From Alphaproteobacteria bacterium (GTDB lineage Bacteria; Pseudomonadota; Alphaproteobacteria; Sphingomonadales; Sphingomonadaceae), in NCBI GenBank assembly GCA_030426245.1, contig JAUHYZ010000020.1:1-40195 (forward strand): a DNA stretch of 40,195 nucleotides. The letters run 5' to 3'. Shown one piece after another: positions 1-7,947 of this stretch. The translations under genes and the position numbers were made by a program. The notes under the pieces are model-generated. The model had not been told where the DNA came from. It was given only the letters and a program-made list of their open reading frames with translations, and searched no databases. The number at the start of each line of letters is the position of its first letter. The stretch's first letter is position 1.

Positions 1-1152
1 GTCGACACGGTGCAGTGGTATTTGTGGAAGAGGCAGCTGCAGCAGGCCGTCGATTCCGGGGCCACGGCCGGGGCCCTGACATTGGCGCAGGGCGGTTCCT
101 TCAGCAATTCTGCCGACCGCGAGCTGGATCGCAATGCCAACGAGGCGCTTTCGGTCAGCGTCGAGAGCATTACCAACCCGCCGACGACCGGTGCCTACAC
201 CGCCGACGGCAACGCCGTGGAAGTCATCGCCACCACGTCGCGCACACTTCCCTTTTCGAGCCTGTTCATGGACGTTGCACCGGTCATCCGATCGCGCGCG
301 GTTGCAACCGTTGTAAACGATGGCGAATATTGCGTGGTGGCGCTCGCCAATAATGGCGTCGGCGTGAACATCGCTGGCAGTGCCGATATTCAGCTGGGAT
401 GCGGCGTCGCTGCGGATTCCGCAGACCAATATGCGATCGATTTCGATGGCGGAGCCTACATGGACACGCCCTATCTTCACACTGTGGGGGGGATCGACGC
501 GTCCAGCTCCAACGTTCCGAGTGGAACCGATCTCAAGCCTTACGGCCTGCCGATCGGCGATCCGCTGGCCTCGCAAAATTATCAGGTGCCCAGTTCGCCC
601 AGTTCCTGCACCGAAAACAATCTTTCGGTAAAACCTTCCGAGACCGTGACGTTGAGCCCGGGCCGCTACTGCAACGGCATGACTTTAAAGGGTGACGTTA
701 CATTTCAGCCCGGCGTCTACATCATGGATCGCGGCTCTTTTAAGGTTGAAAGCCAGGCCACGGTTACAGGCGAAGGCGTGACGATCATTCTGACGGGCAA
801 TAGCCCGTCGAGTGTGGCGGATATCCGCCTGGCCGGCGGTGCCGATATCGATTTGCGCGCGCCCACTGCTGCCGAAAACCCGGCCTGGAAGAATGTTCTG
901 TTTTTCCAGGATCCGATGGGATCGAACAAGGAGAGCGTGCTGGCCGGCGACTCCTATCTGGACCTGGAAGGGATCGTCTATTTTCCGAATGGCGAGGTGC
1001 GCTTTACCGGCAGTTCGGGCCAGCATTCCGAATGCCTGCTGCTGGTTGCCCAGCGCGTCTCTTTCAGAGGGGACGCCTCGCTGGAGAATAACTGCCCTTC
1101 CGACTATGACGATCTCGATCTTAGCGCACGCTTCGTGCGCCTGGTGGAGTAA
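1..1152 (+). CDS. TadG-like pilus-assembly protein, 5' end missing
   Basis: The frame is open from the first base of the window, and residues VDTVQWYLWKRQLQQAVDSG precede or overlap the first possible GTG (position 10), so the true start lies upstream. The D-x-x-x-W...R-x-QLQ-A-D-(S/A)-GA pattern is the usual start of the extracytoplasmic part of TadG-like proteins, just after the N-terminal membrane anchor. The rest is rich in Gly, Ser, Asp and short beta-strand-like stretches, with paired cysteines, as in exported proteins of Tad (Flp) pilus loci. Two TadE-like genes follow within 7 bases, supporting a minor-pilin/pilus-assembly operon. The exact role of TadG-like proteins is not settled. 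The family call is fairly sure; the length is unknown because of truncation. Confidence 0.75.
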   Translation, partial: VDTVQWYLWKRQLQQAVDSGATAGALTLAQGGSFSNSADRELDRNANEALSVSVESITNPPTTGAYTADGNAVEVIATTSRTLPFSSLFMDVAPVIRSRAVATVVNDGEYCVVALANNGVGVNIAGSADIQLGCGVAADSADQYAIDFDGGAYMDTPYLHTVGGIDASSSNVPSGTDLKPYGLPIGDPLASQNYQVPSSPSSCTENNLSVKPSETVTLSPGRYCNGMTLKGDVTFQPGVYIMDRGSFKVESQATVTGEGVTIILTGNSPSSVADIRLAGGADIDLRAPTAAENPAWKNVLFFQDPMGSNKESVLAGDSYLDLEGIVYFPNGEVRFTGSSGQHSECLLLVAQRVSFRGDASLENNCPSDYDDLDLSARFVRLVE

Positions 1153-1158
1153 GCGGCG

Positions 1159-1647
1159 ATGCGCATCGAAGCACCGACCAACTCCATCCATCTCATAATG
1201 AAGGACGGCCGGGGCGCTGCCGTCATCGAATTGGGGCTCGCCCTGCCCGTGCTGCTCTTGCTGCTGGTGGGCATGATCGATGCCTCGCGTTTCGTCGCTG
1301 CAACGATCGATGTCGAACAGGCCGCGCAGCGCACCACCGACTATGCCCTGGCCCTGAGGCCGGCCGACAACAACGCGACCTATCTGCGTAACGAGGCGGC
1401 ATCTGCAGCCGGCGTTTCCACCGAGAATGTGACGGCTGAAATCTACCTGGAATGCGATGATGTCCGGCAATCGGATTTCGACACGCCTTGTGCCACCGGG
1501 CAGACTGCCGCCCGCTTCGTGAACATTTCCATCACCCGTAACGTCGATACCTATTTCGACTGGGCAGGCTTTGCGAGCCTCTTCGGCTCGCGGATATCCC
1601 CCGATCAAGTCACTGTTGTGGGTGACAGCCTGGTGAGGTTCCAATGA
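1159..1647 (+). CDS. TadE-like minor pilin
   Basis: This 162-residue protein has a short N-terminal leader, then a G-x-A-x-x-E-x-x-x-x-x-P-x-L-L-L-L-L segment (about residues 18-40) that is the TadE signature: a conserved Glu followed by one hydrophobic helix. The remainder is extracytoplasmic with three cysteines. An alternative ATG at 1198 (MKDGRG...) would remove 13 residues and gives a leader closer to the family norm, so the start is uncertain. The gene lies 6 bases after the TadG-like gene and overlaps the next gene by 4 bases (ATGA at 1644), which indicates translational coupling. TadE-like proteins are pseudopilins that help assemble the Flp/Tad pilus in the envelope. Confidence 0.8.
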   Translation: MRIEAPTNSIHLIMKDGRGAAVIELGLALPVLLLLLVGMIDASRFVAATIDVEQAAQRTTDYALALRPADNNATYLRNEAASAAGVSTENVTAEIYLECDDVRQSDFDTPCATGQTAARFVNISITRNVDTYFDWAGFASLFGSRISPDQVTVVGDSLVRFQ

Positions 1648-2042
1648 CCATTCGCAAGCTTCTTGCCGATTGCCGCGGTGCGACGGCGGTCGAATTCGCC
1701 TTCGCCATGCCGATCCTGATCACGATCATGCTGGGCACGCTGCAGTTCGCCACGGCCCTGCACGCATCCGGAGCGCTCCGCCACGGCCTTGGCGAAGGCA
1801 TCCGCTACGCAAAAGTCTATCCCGGAGCCACGGAGACCGAAGTTCTCGACCACACCAGAGCAGGCCTGGCCGGGCTCAATCCCGACCGCATAGAGACGCT
1901 GACATTCCAGCGCGGCACGCTGAACGGGGCCGAATTTGGCCAAGTCTCCATCGACTACCGGCTGGAGCCGCTGGTACCCTTCATTCCCGTCCCGGCGATC
2001 GTGCTGAGCGAAACGAAGTTCGCATACCTGCCCGACGCATAG
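1644..2042 (+). CDS. TadE-like minor pilin
   Basis: A 132-residue protein beginning MTIRKLLADCRGATAVEFAF. The RGATAVEFAFAMPIL segment (residues 11-25) is the classic TadE motif, with the invariant Glu followed by a single membrane helix to about residue 40. The C-terminal part is a short soluble domain. The start overlaps the stop of the upstream TadE-like gene (ATGA). It is the last gene of the pilus operon: the next gene is convergent and a strong hairpin follows 25 bases after the stop. Two adjacent TadE-family genes are common in alphaproteobacterial Tad loci, where they may form a heteromeric pseudopilin pair. Confidence 0.85.
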   Translation: MTIRKLLADCRGATAVEFAFAMPILITIMLGTLQFATALHASGALRHGLGEGIRYAKVYPGATETEVLDHTRAGLAGLNPDRIETLTFQRGTLNGAEFGQVSIDYRLEPLVPFIPVPAIVLSETKFAYLPDA

Positions 2043-2066
2043 GCGCGAAAACAGCCACCAACAAAC

Positions 2067-2091
2067 GGCCCCGGAACTGTGTTCCGGGGCC
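2067..2091. terminator. Hairpin between convergent genes
   Basis: An 11-bp perfect inverted repeat (GGCCCCGGAAC / GTTCCGGGGCC) with a 3-base loop lies between the stop of the second tadE-like gene (2042) and the stop of the convergent UrcA-family gene (2131). There is no clean T run on the plus side. On the minus side the stem is followed by GTTTGTTGG. It probably acts as a bidirectional intrinsic terminator. Confidence 0.75.
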
Positions 2092-2130
2092 TGATGCAAA
2101 CTTCAATCGGCAAGTCGCCGTATTGAAATC

Positions 2131-2424
2131 CTAGCTGTTGCCAAGAGCCAGGTCCGTCCTCACTTCGAGCTCCGACAGCGCCTTGTCCATGCCATCCTTG
2201 CTGCATGCTTCCCTCGCAATCCGGTCTGCGATGCCCCTGGTACCGTAATAGCAGGCACGTTCCACGGCCTGTTCGATCCGCTCATGCGCTAGCCGGAGGT
2301 CCATTGGATCGGTGAGATCAATTCCAGCAAGGTCTACGGTGATCCTGACTTCCTTGGCGAAGGTAGGTGTTGCTGCGGAGAGTGCCAGCCCAGCGGCAAG
2401 GGCCGAGAACAAAAATTTGGTCAT
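2131..2424 (-). CDS. UrcA family secreted protein
   Basis: A 97-residue protein. The start was set at the ATG at 2424 because it begins a clear signal peptide (MTKFLFSALAAGLALSAATP, cleavage near TFA|KE) and has AAGGA 7 bases upstream, whereas the longer frame adds a low-complexity N-terminus. After the signal come a beta-strand (VRITVDLAGIDL) and the R-L-x-x-R-I-x-x-A-V-x-x-A-C ... R-E-A-C pattern with two cysteines, typical of the small UrcA family found mainly in Sphingomonadales and Caulobacterales. The function of the family is unknown; the two cysteines probably form a disulfide in the periplasm. It stands alone between convergent and co-directional neighbours. Confidence 0.8.
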   Translation of the reverse strand: MTKFLFSALAAGLALSAATPTFAKEVRITVDLAGIDLTDPMDLRLAHERIEQAVERACYYGTRGIADRIAREACSKDGMDKALSELEVRTDLALGNS

Positions 2425-2670
2425 TACGAATCCTTCATATGAGTGGTTGCCGCCTTTCGTTGATCGTCCCGTGTTATGGTGTGATTGCGCTTCTATGCTG
2501 CAGCGCAATCGCCTCTTTGTGCAATTGCGAAATACTCACCCGCTTTTGCTGCCGACGCACGATACAGGTGCGCCTTGGCACTACTTGCAAGGCCTTAGCG
2601 CCCAAGTTTCGACGCAAGCGGACACATCTGCGGCCCGCAGATAGCGCCGAGCCGCACCAGCCAATCCGGC

Positions 2671-2698
2671 AATTCCCGCAAACTGCCTTGCGGGAGTT
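2671..2698 (-). terminator. Possible terminator of the siderophore-receptor gene
   Basis: An 8-bp perfect stem (TCCCGCAA / TTGCGGGA), extendable to 11 bp with one G-T wobble and closed by a 6-base loop, lies 10 bases after the receptor stop codon on the minus strand. It lacks a good T tract, so termination is inferred from position and stem strength only. Confidence 0.45.
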
Positions 2699-2707
2699 TG
2701 AGGCGGC

Positions 2708-4903
2708 TCAAAAATCGATTGTTGCCGACGCCTTGAAAGTGCGCGGCGTTCCCAGCAGCAGGTCGGGGCGGAATGAGTCAAAAGCCGACGCCCAATAGGC
2801 TTTGTTTGTTACGTTATCGACGCCGAAGCGAAGGGTAAGCGGTTTGTCGCCCACCACGGCTACATAACGCGCGCCGAGATCGAACCGGGTCCAGGAATCG
2901 AGGTACAGCGTATTGCCAATATCGGCTGCCTGTTCGCCTGTGTGCACTACCCTGCCTGTCAACGTCATTGCAGGCAGGAAGGGCACGTCCCATTCGAGAT
3001 TGGCGTTGAGCAGGAAATCGGGAACGCCGACAGCATCATTGCCTTCGTTCACGCCGTTTTCGGTGTTGCGCAGCTTGGCATCGATCAGCGAGCCTCCTGC
3101 AATCAATCGCAGGCCGTCGCTGATTTCCCCGGCAAAGGTAAATTCGATTCCGCGATTGCGTTGGACGCCATAGGGCCCGAATTCGAGCATCGTTGAATCG
3201 TCAGGATCGATACGAAGGATCGCAGTCTCGCGGTCGATTTGGAACAATGCCAAGGTCATATCCATCTCGCCAAGCGATAGCTTTCCGCCCACCTCATATT
3301 GTTCGGAAACGTAAGGCGAGAGCACCTCACCTGCATTGCTTACCGACAGGGGATCGCCGCCATTGGGATTGGCGCCGCTGGCAGGCGCGCTGGAACCCTG
3401 CACAAGCGATTCAATGCGGTTGGCATAGAGCGACAGCCCCTCGACCGGCTTGATGACGAGGCCGAAAACCGGCGTCCAGGCGTCTTCTTCATATTCGCCC
3501 GTCAGTTCCTGCGTGAAGGCGGAATAGGATTTGGAATTGATCTCCTGCAAGCGCACGCCCGCAGTGAACAATACGTTGTCATTCCAGAGCCCGATCGTGT
3601 CCGAGATGAAGATGCTGGCGAGCCTGCTTCGCGAAATCGGGAACGGATCGTCCAGGTTGCCGCCCGCAAAAGAGACAGTCGAAGACTGCGCAACCTCAAC
3701 CGGATCGTAGAGATTATTGAGCTCGGGCGAACTGGTGTAAAATTCATACGCATTGCGGTTCACCAGCCAGTTCATCGAACCGCCGAAATTGATTTCGTTC
3801 GAGATGCCGCCTGTTTCGAACTTGGCGCGCAAGCCTGCAGTCGCTGCCTCGTTATTGTCCGTGCGCGGAATGAACGAACTGCTGACCGAGATGTCCCCCG
3901 TGGAGGCGTCAAGCAAGGTGGGCGTGCTGTAAACGCCTTCTTCCGAACCGTCGCGCGCGCCGAAGGCCGCATAAACCATCACTTCCTCGGCGATATCGTA
4001 TTCGGCGCGGAATTGGCCGAAGACATCCCGCAAGGTCGTGTATTGCCAAGGCTGGCCGAAATTGGTGCTGGCATCCGGCACTTCGGGGATCACGCCCAGC
4101 CCGGAAACACGCAGCTTGGGCCGGAAATGCGCAACCTTCACCCTTTGATAGGCGAGATCGAGAGAGGCCCGCAGCGGCCCGGAATCATAGTCGATCGCGC
4201 CGCCGAAGACGTAAGTGCTGCGAAATTCGTCATCGACCGAAACATCGCCGCTGCGCGCCGCACCGTTGATACGAATGCCCCACTCGCCATTAGCCCCCAG
4301 GCGCCGACCGACGTCGAAACTTCCCCCGATATGTTCGGGCGCGGTGTAACCAAGCGTCGCTCGGGCCGTTTGCCGGTCCGTGGCACGTTTGGGGATCAGG
4401 TTAACGCTGCCGCCAATGCCAGAGCCACCCGGTGCCGCGCCGTTCAGAAACGCACTGGAACCATTCAGGACTTGGACCGAACTATACAATTCGGGCGCCG
4501 CGAGCTGACGCGGCACAATCCCGTAAAGTCCGTCATAACCGATATCGTCGCCGGTAAGTGCGAAGCCGCGAATGCCGAACAGCTCGCCAGCGATCCCGAA
4601 GCCGGTGGTCGTGCGAATGGTCGGATCGTTCTCAAGCACCTGGCCCAGCGTTTGCGGCTGCTGATTGAGGATCAACGCCGAGTTGTAACTCCTGATGCTG
4701 AAGGGCAGATCTTCGGCGAGCTTATCGCCCAGCACACCGGCACTTCCGCCCTGGCGTACGCCCGTCTGATTCAAGCGCTGCGCAGATACGATGATCGTAT
4801 TCTCGTCCTCCGCATTTTCCTGAGCGGCGGCGGGGAAGGCCATGGCCGCGGCAGTAAGGGCGCTCACGGCAAGAAGCATGCGTCCGGTTGTGTGACGGTT
4901 CAT
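2708..4903 (-). CDS. TonB-dependent siderophore receptor
   Basis: A 731-residue outer-membrane receptor with a signal peptide (cleavage near AAAQ at about 25-28), a TonB-box-like NTIIVSAQR at about 35-43, a plug domain (LPFSIRSYNS, QTLGQVLENDPTIRT, GIRGFALTGDD, LNGSSAFLNGAAPGGSG) and a C-terminal 22-strand barrel ending in ...ATIDF with terminal aromatic Phe. The plug wording is that of the siderophore subfamily (FhuE/Fiu-like). It imports a ferric chelate by TonB energy. It is the distal gene of a minus-strand operon with a PepSY membrane protein and a small membrane protein, behind a Fur-box-like site at 6323-6341, so repression by Fur in iron sufficiency is expected. The ligand cannot be read from sequence. 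Confidence 0.9.
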   Translation of the reverse strand: MNRHTTGRMLLAVSALTAAAMAFPAAAQENAEDENTIIVSAQRLNQTGVRQGGSAGVLGDKLAEDLPFSIRSYNSALILNQQPQTLGQVLENDPTIRTTTGFGIAGELFGIRGFALTGDDIGYDGLYGIVPRQLAAPELYSSVQVLNGSSAFLNGAAPGGSGIGGSVNLIPKRATDRQTARATLGYTAPEHIGGSFDVGRRLGANGEWGIRINGAARSGDVSVDDEFRSTYVFGGAIDYDSGPLRASLDLAYQRVKVAHFRPKLRVSGLGVIPEVPDASTNFGQPWQYTTLRDVFGQFRAEYDIAEEVMVYAAFGARDGSEEGVYSTPTLLDASTGDISVSSSFIPRTDNNEAATAGLRAKFETGGISNEINFGGSMNWLVNRNAYEFYTSSPELNNLYDPVEVAQSSTVSFAGGNLDDPFPISRSRLASIFISDTIGLWNDNVLFTAGVRLQEINSKSYSAFTQELTGEYEEDAWTPVFGLVIKPVEGLSLYANRIESLVQGSSAPASGANPNGGDPLSVSNAGEVLSPYVSEQYEVGGKLSLGEMDMTLALFQIDRETAILRIDPDDSTMLEFGPYGVQRNRGIEFTFAGEISDGLRLIAGGSLIDAKLRNTENGVNEGNDAVGVPDFLLNANLEWDVPFLPAMTLTGRVVHTGEQAADIGNTLYLDSWTRFDLGARYVAVVGDKPLTLRFGVDNVTNKAYWASAFDSFRPDLLLGTPRTFKASATIDF

Positions 4904-4940
4904 TGATTGTGGTCCTTAAACTTGGAGAGGATTGTGGTGT

Positions 4941-5144
4941 TCAGGAACGGCGGGCCCGCATCGCCCAAATGACCGCAGCGACTGGGGCGGCGAGCGCCAA
5001 CCACGAAAGGCCATCGCGCCAGCCGTCCCCCGTTAACGCGCTGACCAGGCCAATGAGGCCCAGTAGAAAGAGGACCAGCGGCCATGCGAAGATGCTGCCC
5101 AGCGACAGATTGCGCCCAGATGGAAATCTGTTTCGCTCCGTCAT
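4941..5144 (-). CDS. Small two-helix membrane protein of the iron operon
   Basis: A 67-residue hydrophobic protein with two predicted helices (about residues 18-38 and 44-62) and a basic C-terminus (RARRS). Its ATG overlaps the PepSY stop codon by 4 bases (ATGA on the minus strand), so it is translated with that gene, and it precedes the siderophore receptor by 37 bases. I do not recognise a named domain. Similar short membrane proteins are often found between PepSY reductase-like proteins and TBDRs, which suggests an accessory role in inner-membrane iron release, but this rests on context. Confidence 0.7.
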   Translation of the reverse strand: MTERNRFPSGRNLSLGSIFAWPLVLFLLGLIGLVSALTGDGWRDGLSWLALAAPVAAVIWAMRARRS

Positions 5145-6307
5145 TCGGCAGGCACCGCCAGACGTTCGACTTCACGCAAGTGGGCTTTTGATGAAACTTG
5201 TCCCTTCGCCAGCCACAGATAAAGTCCGCTGCCGAGCACGATCATCGTAAAGAGTGTGAGCAGTGCCCACAGGATCTTGAGCGGCAGCCCGCCGTAATCG
5301 CCGAAATGCAGCGGGCGCGACATTGACAGCGCCATGTAATACCACGGCATCGGCCGGGCGTCGGTGAATTCACCTGTCTCGGCATCGATTAGCGCCGGGG
5401 TCAGCAGCCGCTGCGTCAGCGGCGTATCGCCCTGAAAAAACACGGCATAGTGATGCTTGGAACTGAAGGTTCCGCCGGGAAAGCCAATGAATTGCGGATT
5501 GTTGTCCGGCAGGACTTCGCGGGCCCGCGCCATGGCCAAGTCGAGAGAGCCGTAGCGTGCCGGATCGAGCGCTTCGCGGCCGTCATATTCGCGGGTCATG
5601 TCGGCAAGCTCGTTGGCCTGCCACATGTCCTCAATCGGCACCGACAGCGCATTGATGACCCCGGTTAGCCCCACGACCAGCATCCAGGCCAACGCCACGA
5701 TACCCAGGAGGTTGTGGTAATCGAGCCATTTCAGCCGCCGACTGCGCGAGACCCGCAATGTGCCGAATTCCAGCTTGCGCATGAACGGCGCGTACAGAAC
5801 CAGACCGGAAACCAGCGCGACAACGAACAACACGCCCATCGCGCCCAGGAACAGCATCCCCGGCAGGCCTAGGAACATGTCGGTATGAAGTTGCAGCAGG
5901 AAATGCATCACCCCGCCATCACTCTCCGCCACCATACCGATCTGCTCCCCCGTCGAGCGGTCGAAGGATTGAATGGTCATTTCCGCGCCGGGCGAATCCG
6001 GGCTCGGCGCGGTGGTGACCGTCATCGAAGGCTGGTCGTTGTCGAAGGCCATGAACAGGGGCACCTCGCCGGGCCGGTTGGCCAAGGCTCGCCGCATCAT
6101 CTCGTCAAGCGACAGCAACCCCTCTGCGGCACTGGAGGATCCAATACCCGGCATGCCGAACGCCGGTTGTTCTTCGGTCAGGTAGTCGATCTCGTCATGA
6201 AAGATCAGCGGCAGACCGGTGACGCACAGCATCAACAAAAAAGCGGTGCAGACGATGCTGCTCCACTTATGTGCAAGGAACCAGACGCGGATCGCCCTTC
6301 TCGTCAA
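5141..6307 (-). CDS. PepSY-associated transmembrane protein (iron-uptake type)
   Basis: A 388-residue protein beginning with R-x-x-x-R-x-W-F-x-A-H-K-W-S and a first helix (about 15-37), followed by a periplasmic PepSY-containing stretch, two helices near 150-175 and 195-220, a second periplasmic part and a last helix near 345-370. This is the PepSY_TM architecture of iron-regulated inner-membrane proteins (FegB/FsrB-type) thought to reduce or release ferric siderophores in the periplasm; conserved His residues in the helices could bind haem. The start is TTG at 6305-6307: an in-frame TAG lies just upstream and the family N-terminus begins here. A Fur-box-like site lies 15 bases upstream. First gene of the operon. 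Confidence 0.85.
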   Translation of the reverse strand: MTRRAIRVWFLAHKWSSIVCTAFLLMLCVTGLPLIFHDEIDYLTEEQPAFGMPGIGSSSAAEGLLSLDEMMRRALANRPGEVPLFMAFDNDQPSMTVTTAPSPDSPGAEMTIQSFDRSTGEQIGMVAESDGGVMHFLLQLHTDMFLGLPGMLFLGAMGVLFVVALVSGLVLYAPFMRKLEFGTLRVSRSRRLKWLDYHNLLGIVALAWMLVVGLTGVINALSVPIEDMWQANELADMTREYDGREALDPARYGSLDLAMARAREVLPDNNPQFIGFPGGTFSSKHHYAVFFQGDTPLTQRLLTPALIDAETGEFTDARPMPWYYMALSMSRPLHFGDYGGLPLKILWALLTLFTMIVLGSGLYLWLAKGQVSSKAHLREVERLAVPAE

Positions 6308-6322
6308 AGTGATACTCTAGTT

Positions 6323-6341
6323 GCAAAAGATTATCATTAGC
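6323..6341 (-). promoter_or_regulatory. Fur box in front of the iron operon
   Basis: On the minus strand this reads GCTAATGATAATCTTTTGC, which matches the 19-bp Escherichia coli Fur consensus GATAATGATAATCATTATC at 15 of 19 positions, including the whole TAATGATAATC core. It lies 15 bases before the TTG start of the PepSY gene and so would block transcription of the PepSY-small protein-receptor operon when Fur is metal-loaded. The match is strong; binding by Fur rather than another family member is inferred. Confidence 0.75.
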
Positions 6342-6505
6342 GCCCATATCGTTGGCTGCTTCGCATTGCAAGCACGTAAGTCTCGAAGGTTCCTGCCAGC
6401 CAGATGATCGGCGCGAACGTTCTTGCTGGAGAAGCCAAGAATGCCCGATAGGCCTCTGTCTGCCCTCAGGTCGCAGGCAAAAATGCCGTCCGGCACGTCA
6501 CCCAT

Positions 6506-6686
6506 TCAGACGTCCGGAAGCAGTCTAATGAGCAGATCGGACGGCATCCGGGGCTCGTTGTAGCGCTTGTCGAGATTGGATGGCGAGCCAGCGTCCAATT
6601 CGAAGATGAACCTGGCCCACTGGTATCAAAGTGGGGCCAGGCAATCGTTCGATCTCGGCCATGACTGCCCATAGTTTCGCATCCGC
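6506..6686 (-). pseudogene. Possible frameshifted gene remnant in the 6308-6708 gap
   Basis: The 401-base stretch between the PepSY start and the esterase stop has no intact gene. Its minus strand holds a coding-like fragment: ADAKLWAVMAEIERLPGPTL in one frame from about 6686, then FIFELDAG and NEPRMPSDLLIRLLPDV ending in TGA (6506-6508) in another frame. The two pieces read like one C-terminus broken by a frameshift. I do not recognise the family, and it could be chance in a high-GC region. Apart from this and the Fur box I see nothing in the gap. Confidence 0.25.
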
Positions 6687-6708
6687 CGCGCCCGAAATGC
6701 TACTATCG

Positions 6709-7815
6709 TCATTCAGGCGCTTCTATTCTGACAGCGCCCGCAGACAGCCCATGTCTTTCGATGAACTCCGAAAGAAGCTTCGCCACATCGGCATTATTGA
6801 GATCGGCGAAGGGCATATGAGTATTACCCTTCAGCCCCGCTTCCGGAAGATCCAGAAGTTCGGCTTGTCCTCCACGCTCATTCACGAGTTCGACGAACTG
6901 CTCGGCATGGCCGCGAACTTTCGACCAACCGGCAGATTCATTCACGAAATCGCCAAACACCATTTGGATCGGCAAGCGGGTAAGCTTGCGGAACTCCTCC
7001 TCCGAAACATACACAGGAGGGAAGCGGCCCGGGCCGCCTCGTTGCTCGGTGCCTTCGGGCAAGATGAAGCCTGGATTCTCATAGGCGACGATTGCTTTCA
7101 CATTCTCGCTCTCGAGTGCCGAAAGCAAAGCTCTGAAACCTCCCGCTGAATTTGTCACCAACACAGAAGGCCCGATCCTGTCCAGTGCAGCCACGGCTGC
7201 CTTTGCTTCGATTTTAGCATTGGGAATGGTGTCGAATTCCGCGTATCGCGCCCGCACTGCCTGGTTCCATGCTTCCTGATCATGGATGGGGAATTGGACA
7301 CCGTCGAAAAACTCGCCAAATTGCGGACCAAACCGCCAGGAAACAAAGCTCTGTTCGTTATTGGCTGTCTGCGGCGTGTACTCGTAACCTTCGCACCCCC
7401 AATTGCCCCGGCCTACGCGCGGGCCATCCCAAAGATAGACGGGATAACCCTGGCGCAGGAAAATGGACTGATAGCCCTCCCCACCATCCCAACTGTTCTG
7501 CCAAACTGCAGCCGATGAACTGTGCCACATGAACAAAGCAGTATCGCGCGCATTTTCAGGGATCTGATATTCGACATAGCCATGATCGCATGACAGGCTC
7601 TGGCCATTGCCACCAATCGTCCGACCGCCTGCCTCGAAAGCGCCTTGCCGCTCAATGACAATCGGATTGGGAGGTGGTGACTGCTCGGCATTCGCGCTCC
7701 CGGTGCTGCCGCCCCAAATCACTGCCGATAGGCCGATCCACAACCATGAAGTGCCCTTCGAACACTTGCCAGCTACATGGACATTAAGTGCTGACGTCAT
7801 TTGCCCGTTCATCAT
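6709..7815 (-). CDS. Exported alpha/beta-hydrolase (esterase-like)
   Basis: A 368-residue protein with an N-terminal hydrophobic segment (about residues 23-43, ending GSANA) that looks like a signal peptide. A likely nucleophile elbow T-N-S-A-G-G places Ser at 223, and a late His in GNTHMPF (about 340) would complete the triad. These features are those of secreted or periplasmic alpha/beta-hydrolases of the arylesterase-like type; the substrate is unknown. The ATG at 7815 has AAGGGG 8 bases upstream; ATGs at 7812 and 7800 are alternatives. It lies downstream of the GST gene on the same strand after a 132-base gap containing overlapping inverted repeats, so it may be transcribed separately. 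Two Cys pairs may form disulfides. Confidence 0.75.
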   Translation of the reverse strand: MMNGQMTSALNVHVAGKCSKGTSWLWIGLSAVIWGGSTGSANAEQSPPPNPIVIERQGAFEAGGRTIGGNGQSLSCDHGYVEYQIPENARDTALFMWHSSSAAVWQNSWDGGEGYQSIFLRQGYPVYLWDGPRVGRGNWGCEGYEYTPQTANNEQSFVSWRFGPQFGEFFDGVQFPIHDQEAWNQAVRARYAEFDTIPNAKIEAKAAVAALDRIGPSVLVTNSAGGFRALLSALESENVKAIVAYENPGFILPEGTEQRGGPGRFPPVYVSEEEFRKLTRLPIQMVFGDFVNESAGWSKVRGHAEQFVELVNERGGQAELLDLPEAGLKGNTHMPFADLNNADVAKLLSEFIERHGLSAGAVRIEAPE

Positions 7816-7861
7816 GCCCAGATCCCCTTGTCAGAGAGCGTTAGAATGCAGGGCTCTGGCA

Positions 7862-7886
7862 ATCTGCATTGCAGATGCCGATCTGC
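7862..7886. promoter_or_regulatory. Overlapping ATCTGC inverted repeats, possible operator
   Basis: Three half-sites alternate here: ATCTGC, GCAGAT, ATCTGC. The first pair makes the perfect 15-base palindrome ATCTGCATTGCAGAT and the second pair is GCAGAT-GCCG-ATCTGC. The cluster is 46 bases upstream of the esterase ATG and 61 bases after the GST stop. It may be an operator for the esterase or a small alternative hairpin; no protein can be assigned. Confidence 0.35.
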
Positions 7887-7947
7887 CCTATTGGATACAG
7901 CAGCTCTCCGCCGGCGGTTCGCTATGCGTTCACAATCGGCCAAGGTA

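Noticed and set aside
685..1644. A 319-codon minus-strand open frame opposite the tadG/tadE genes
   Set aside because: The plus-strand frames have TadE motifs and translational coupling; the minus frame shows no domain.
3299..4906. A 535-codon plus-strand open frame opposite the siderophore receptor
   Set aside because: It is antisense to a complete TonB-dependent receptor with signal peptide, plug and barrel; its translation is rich in Arg and His without domains, as expected for the shadow of a high-GC gene.
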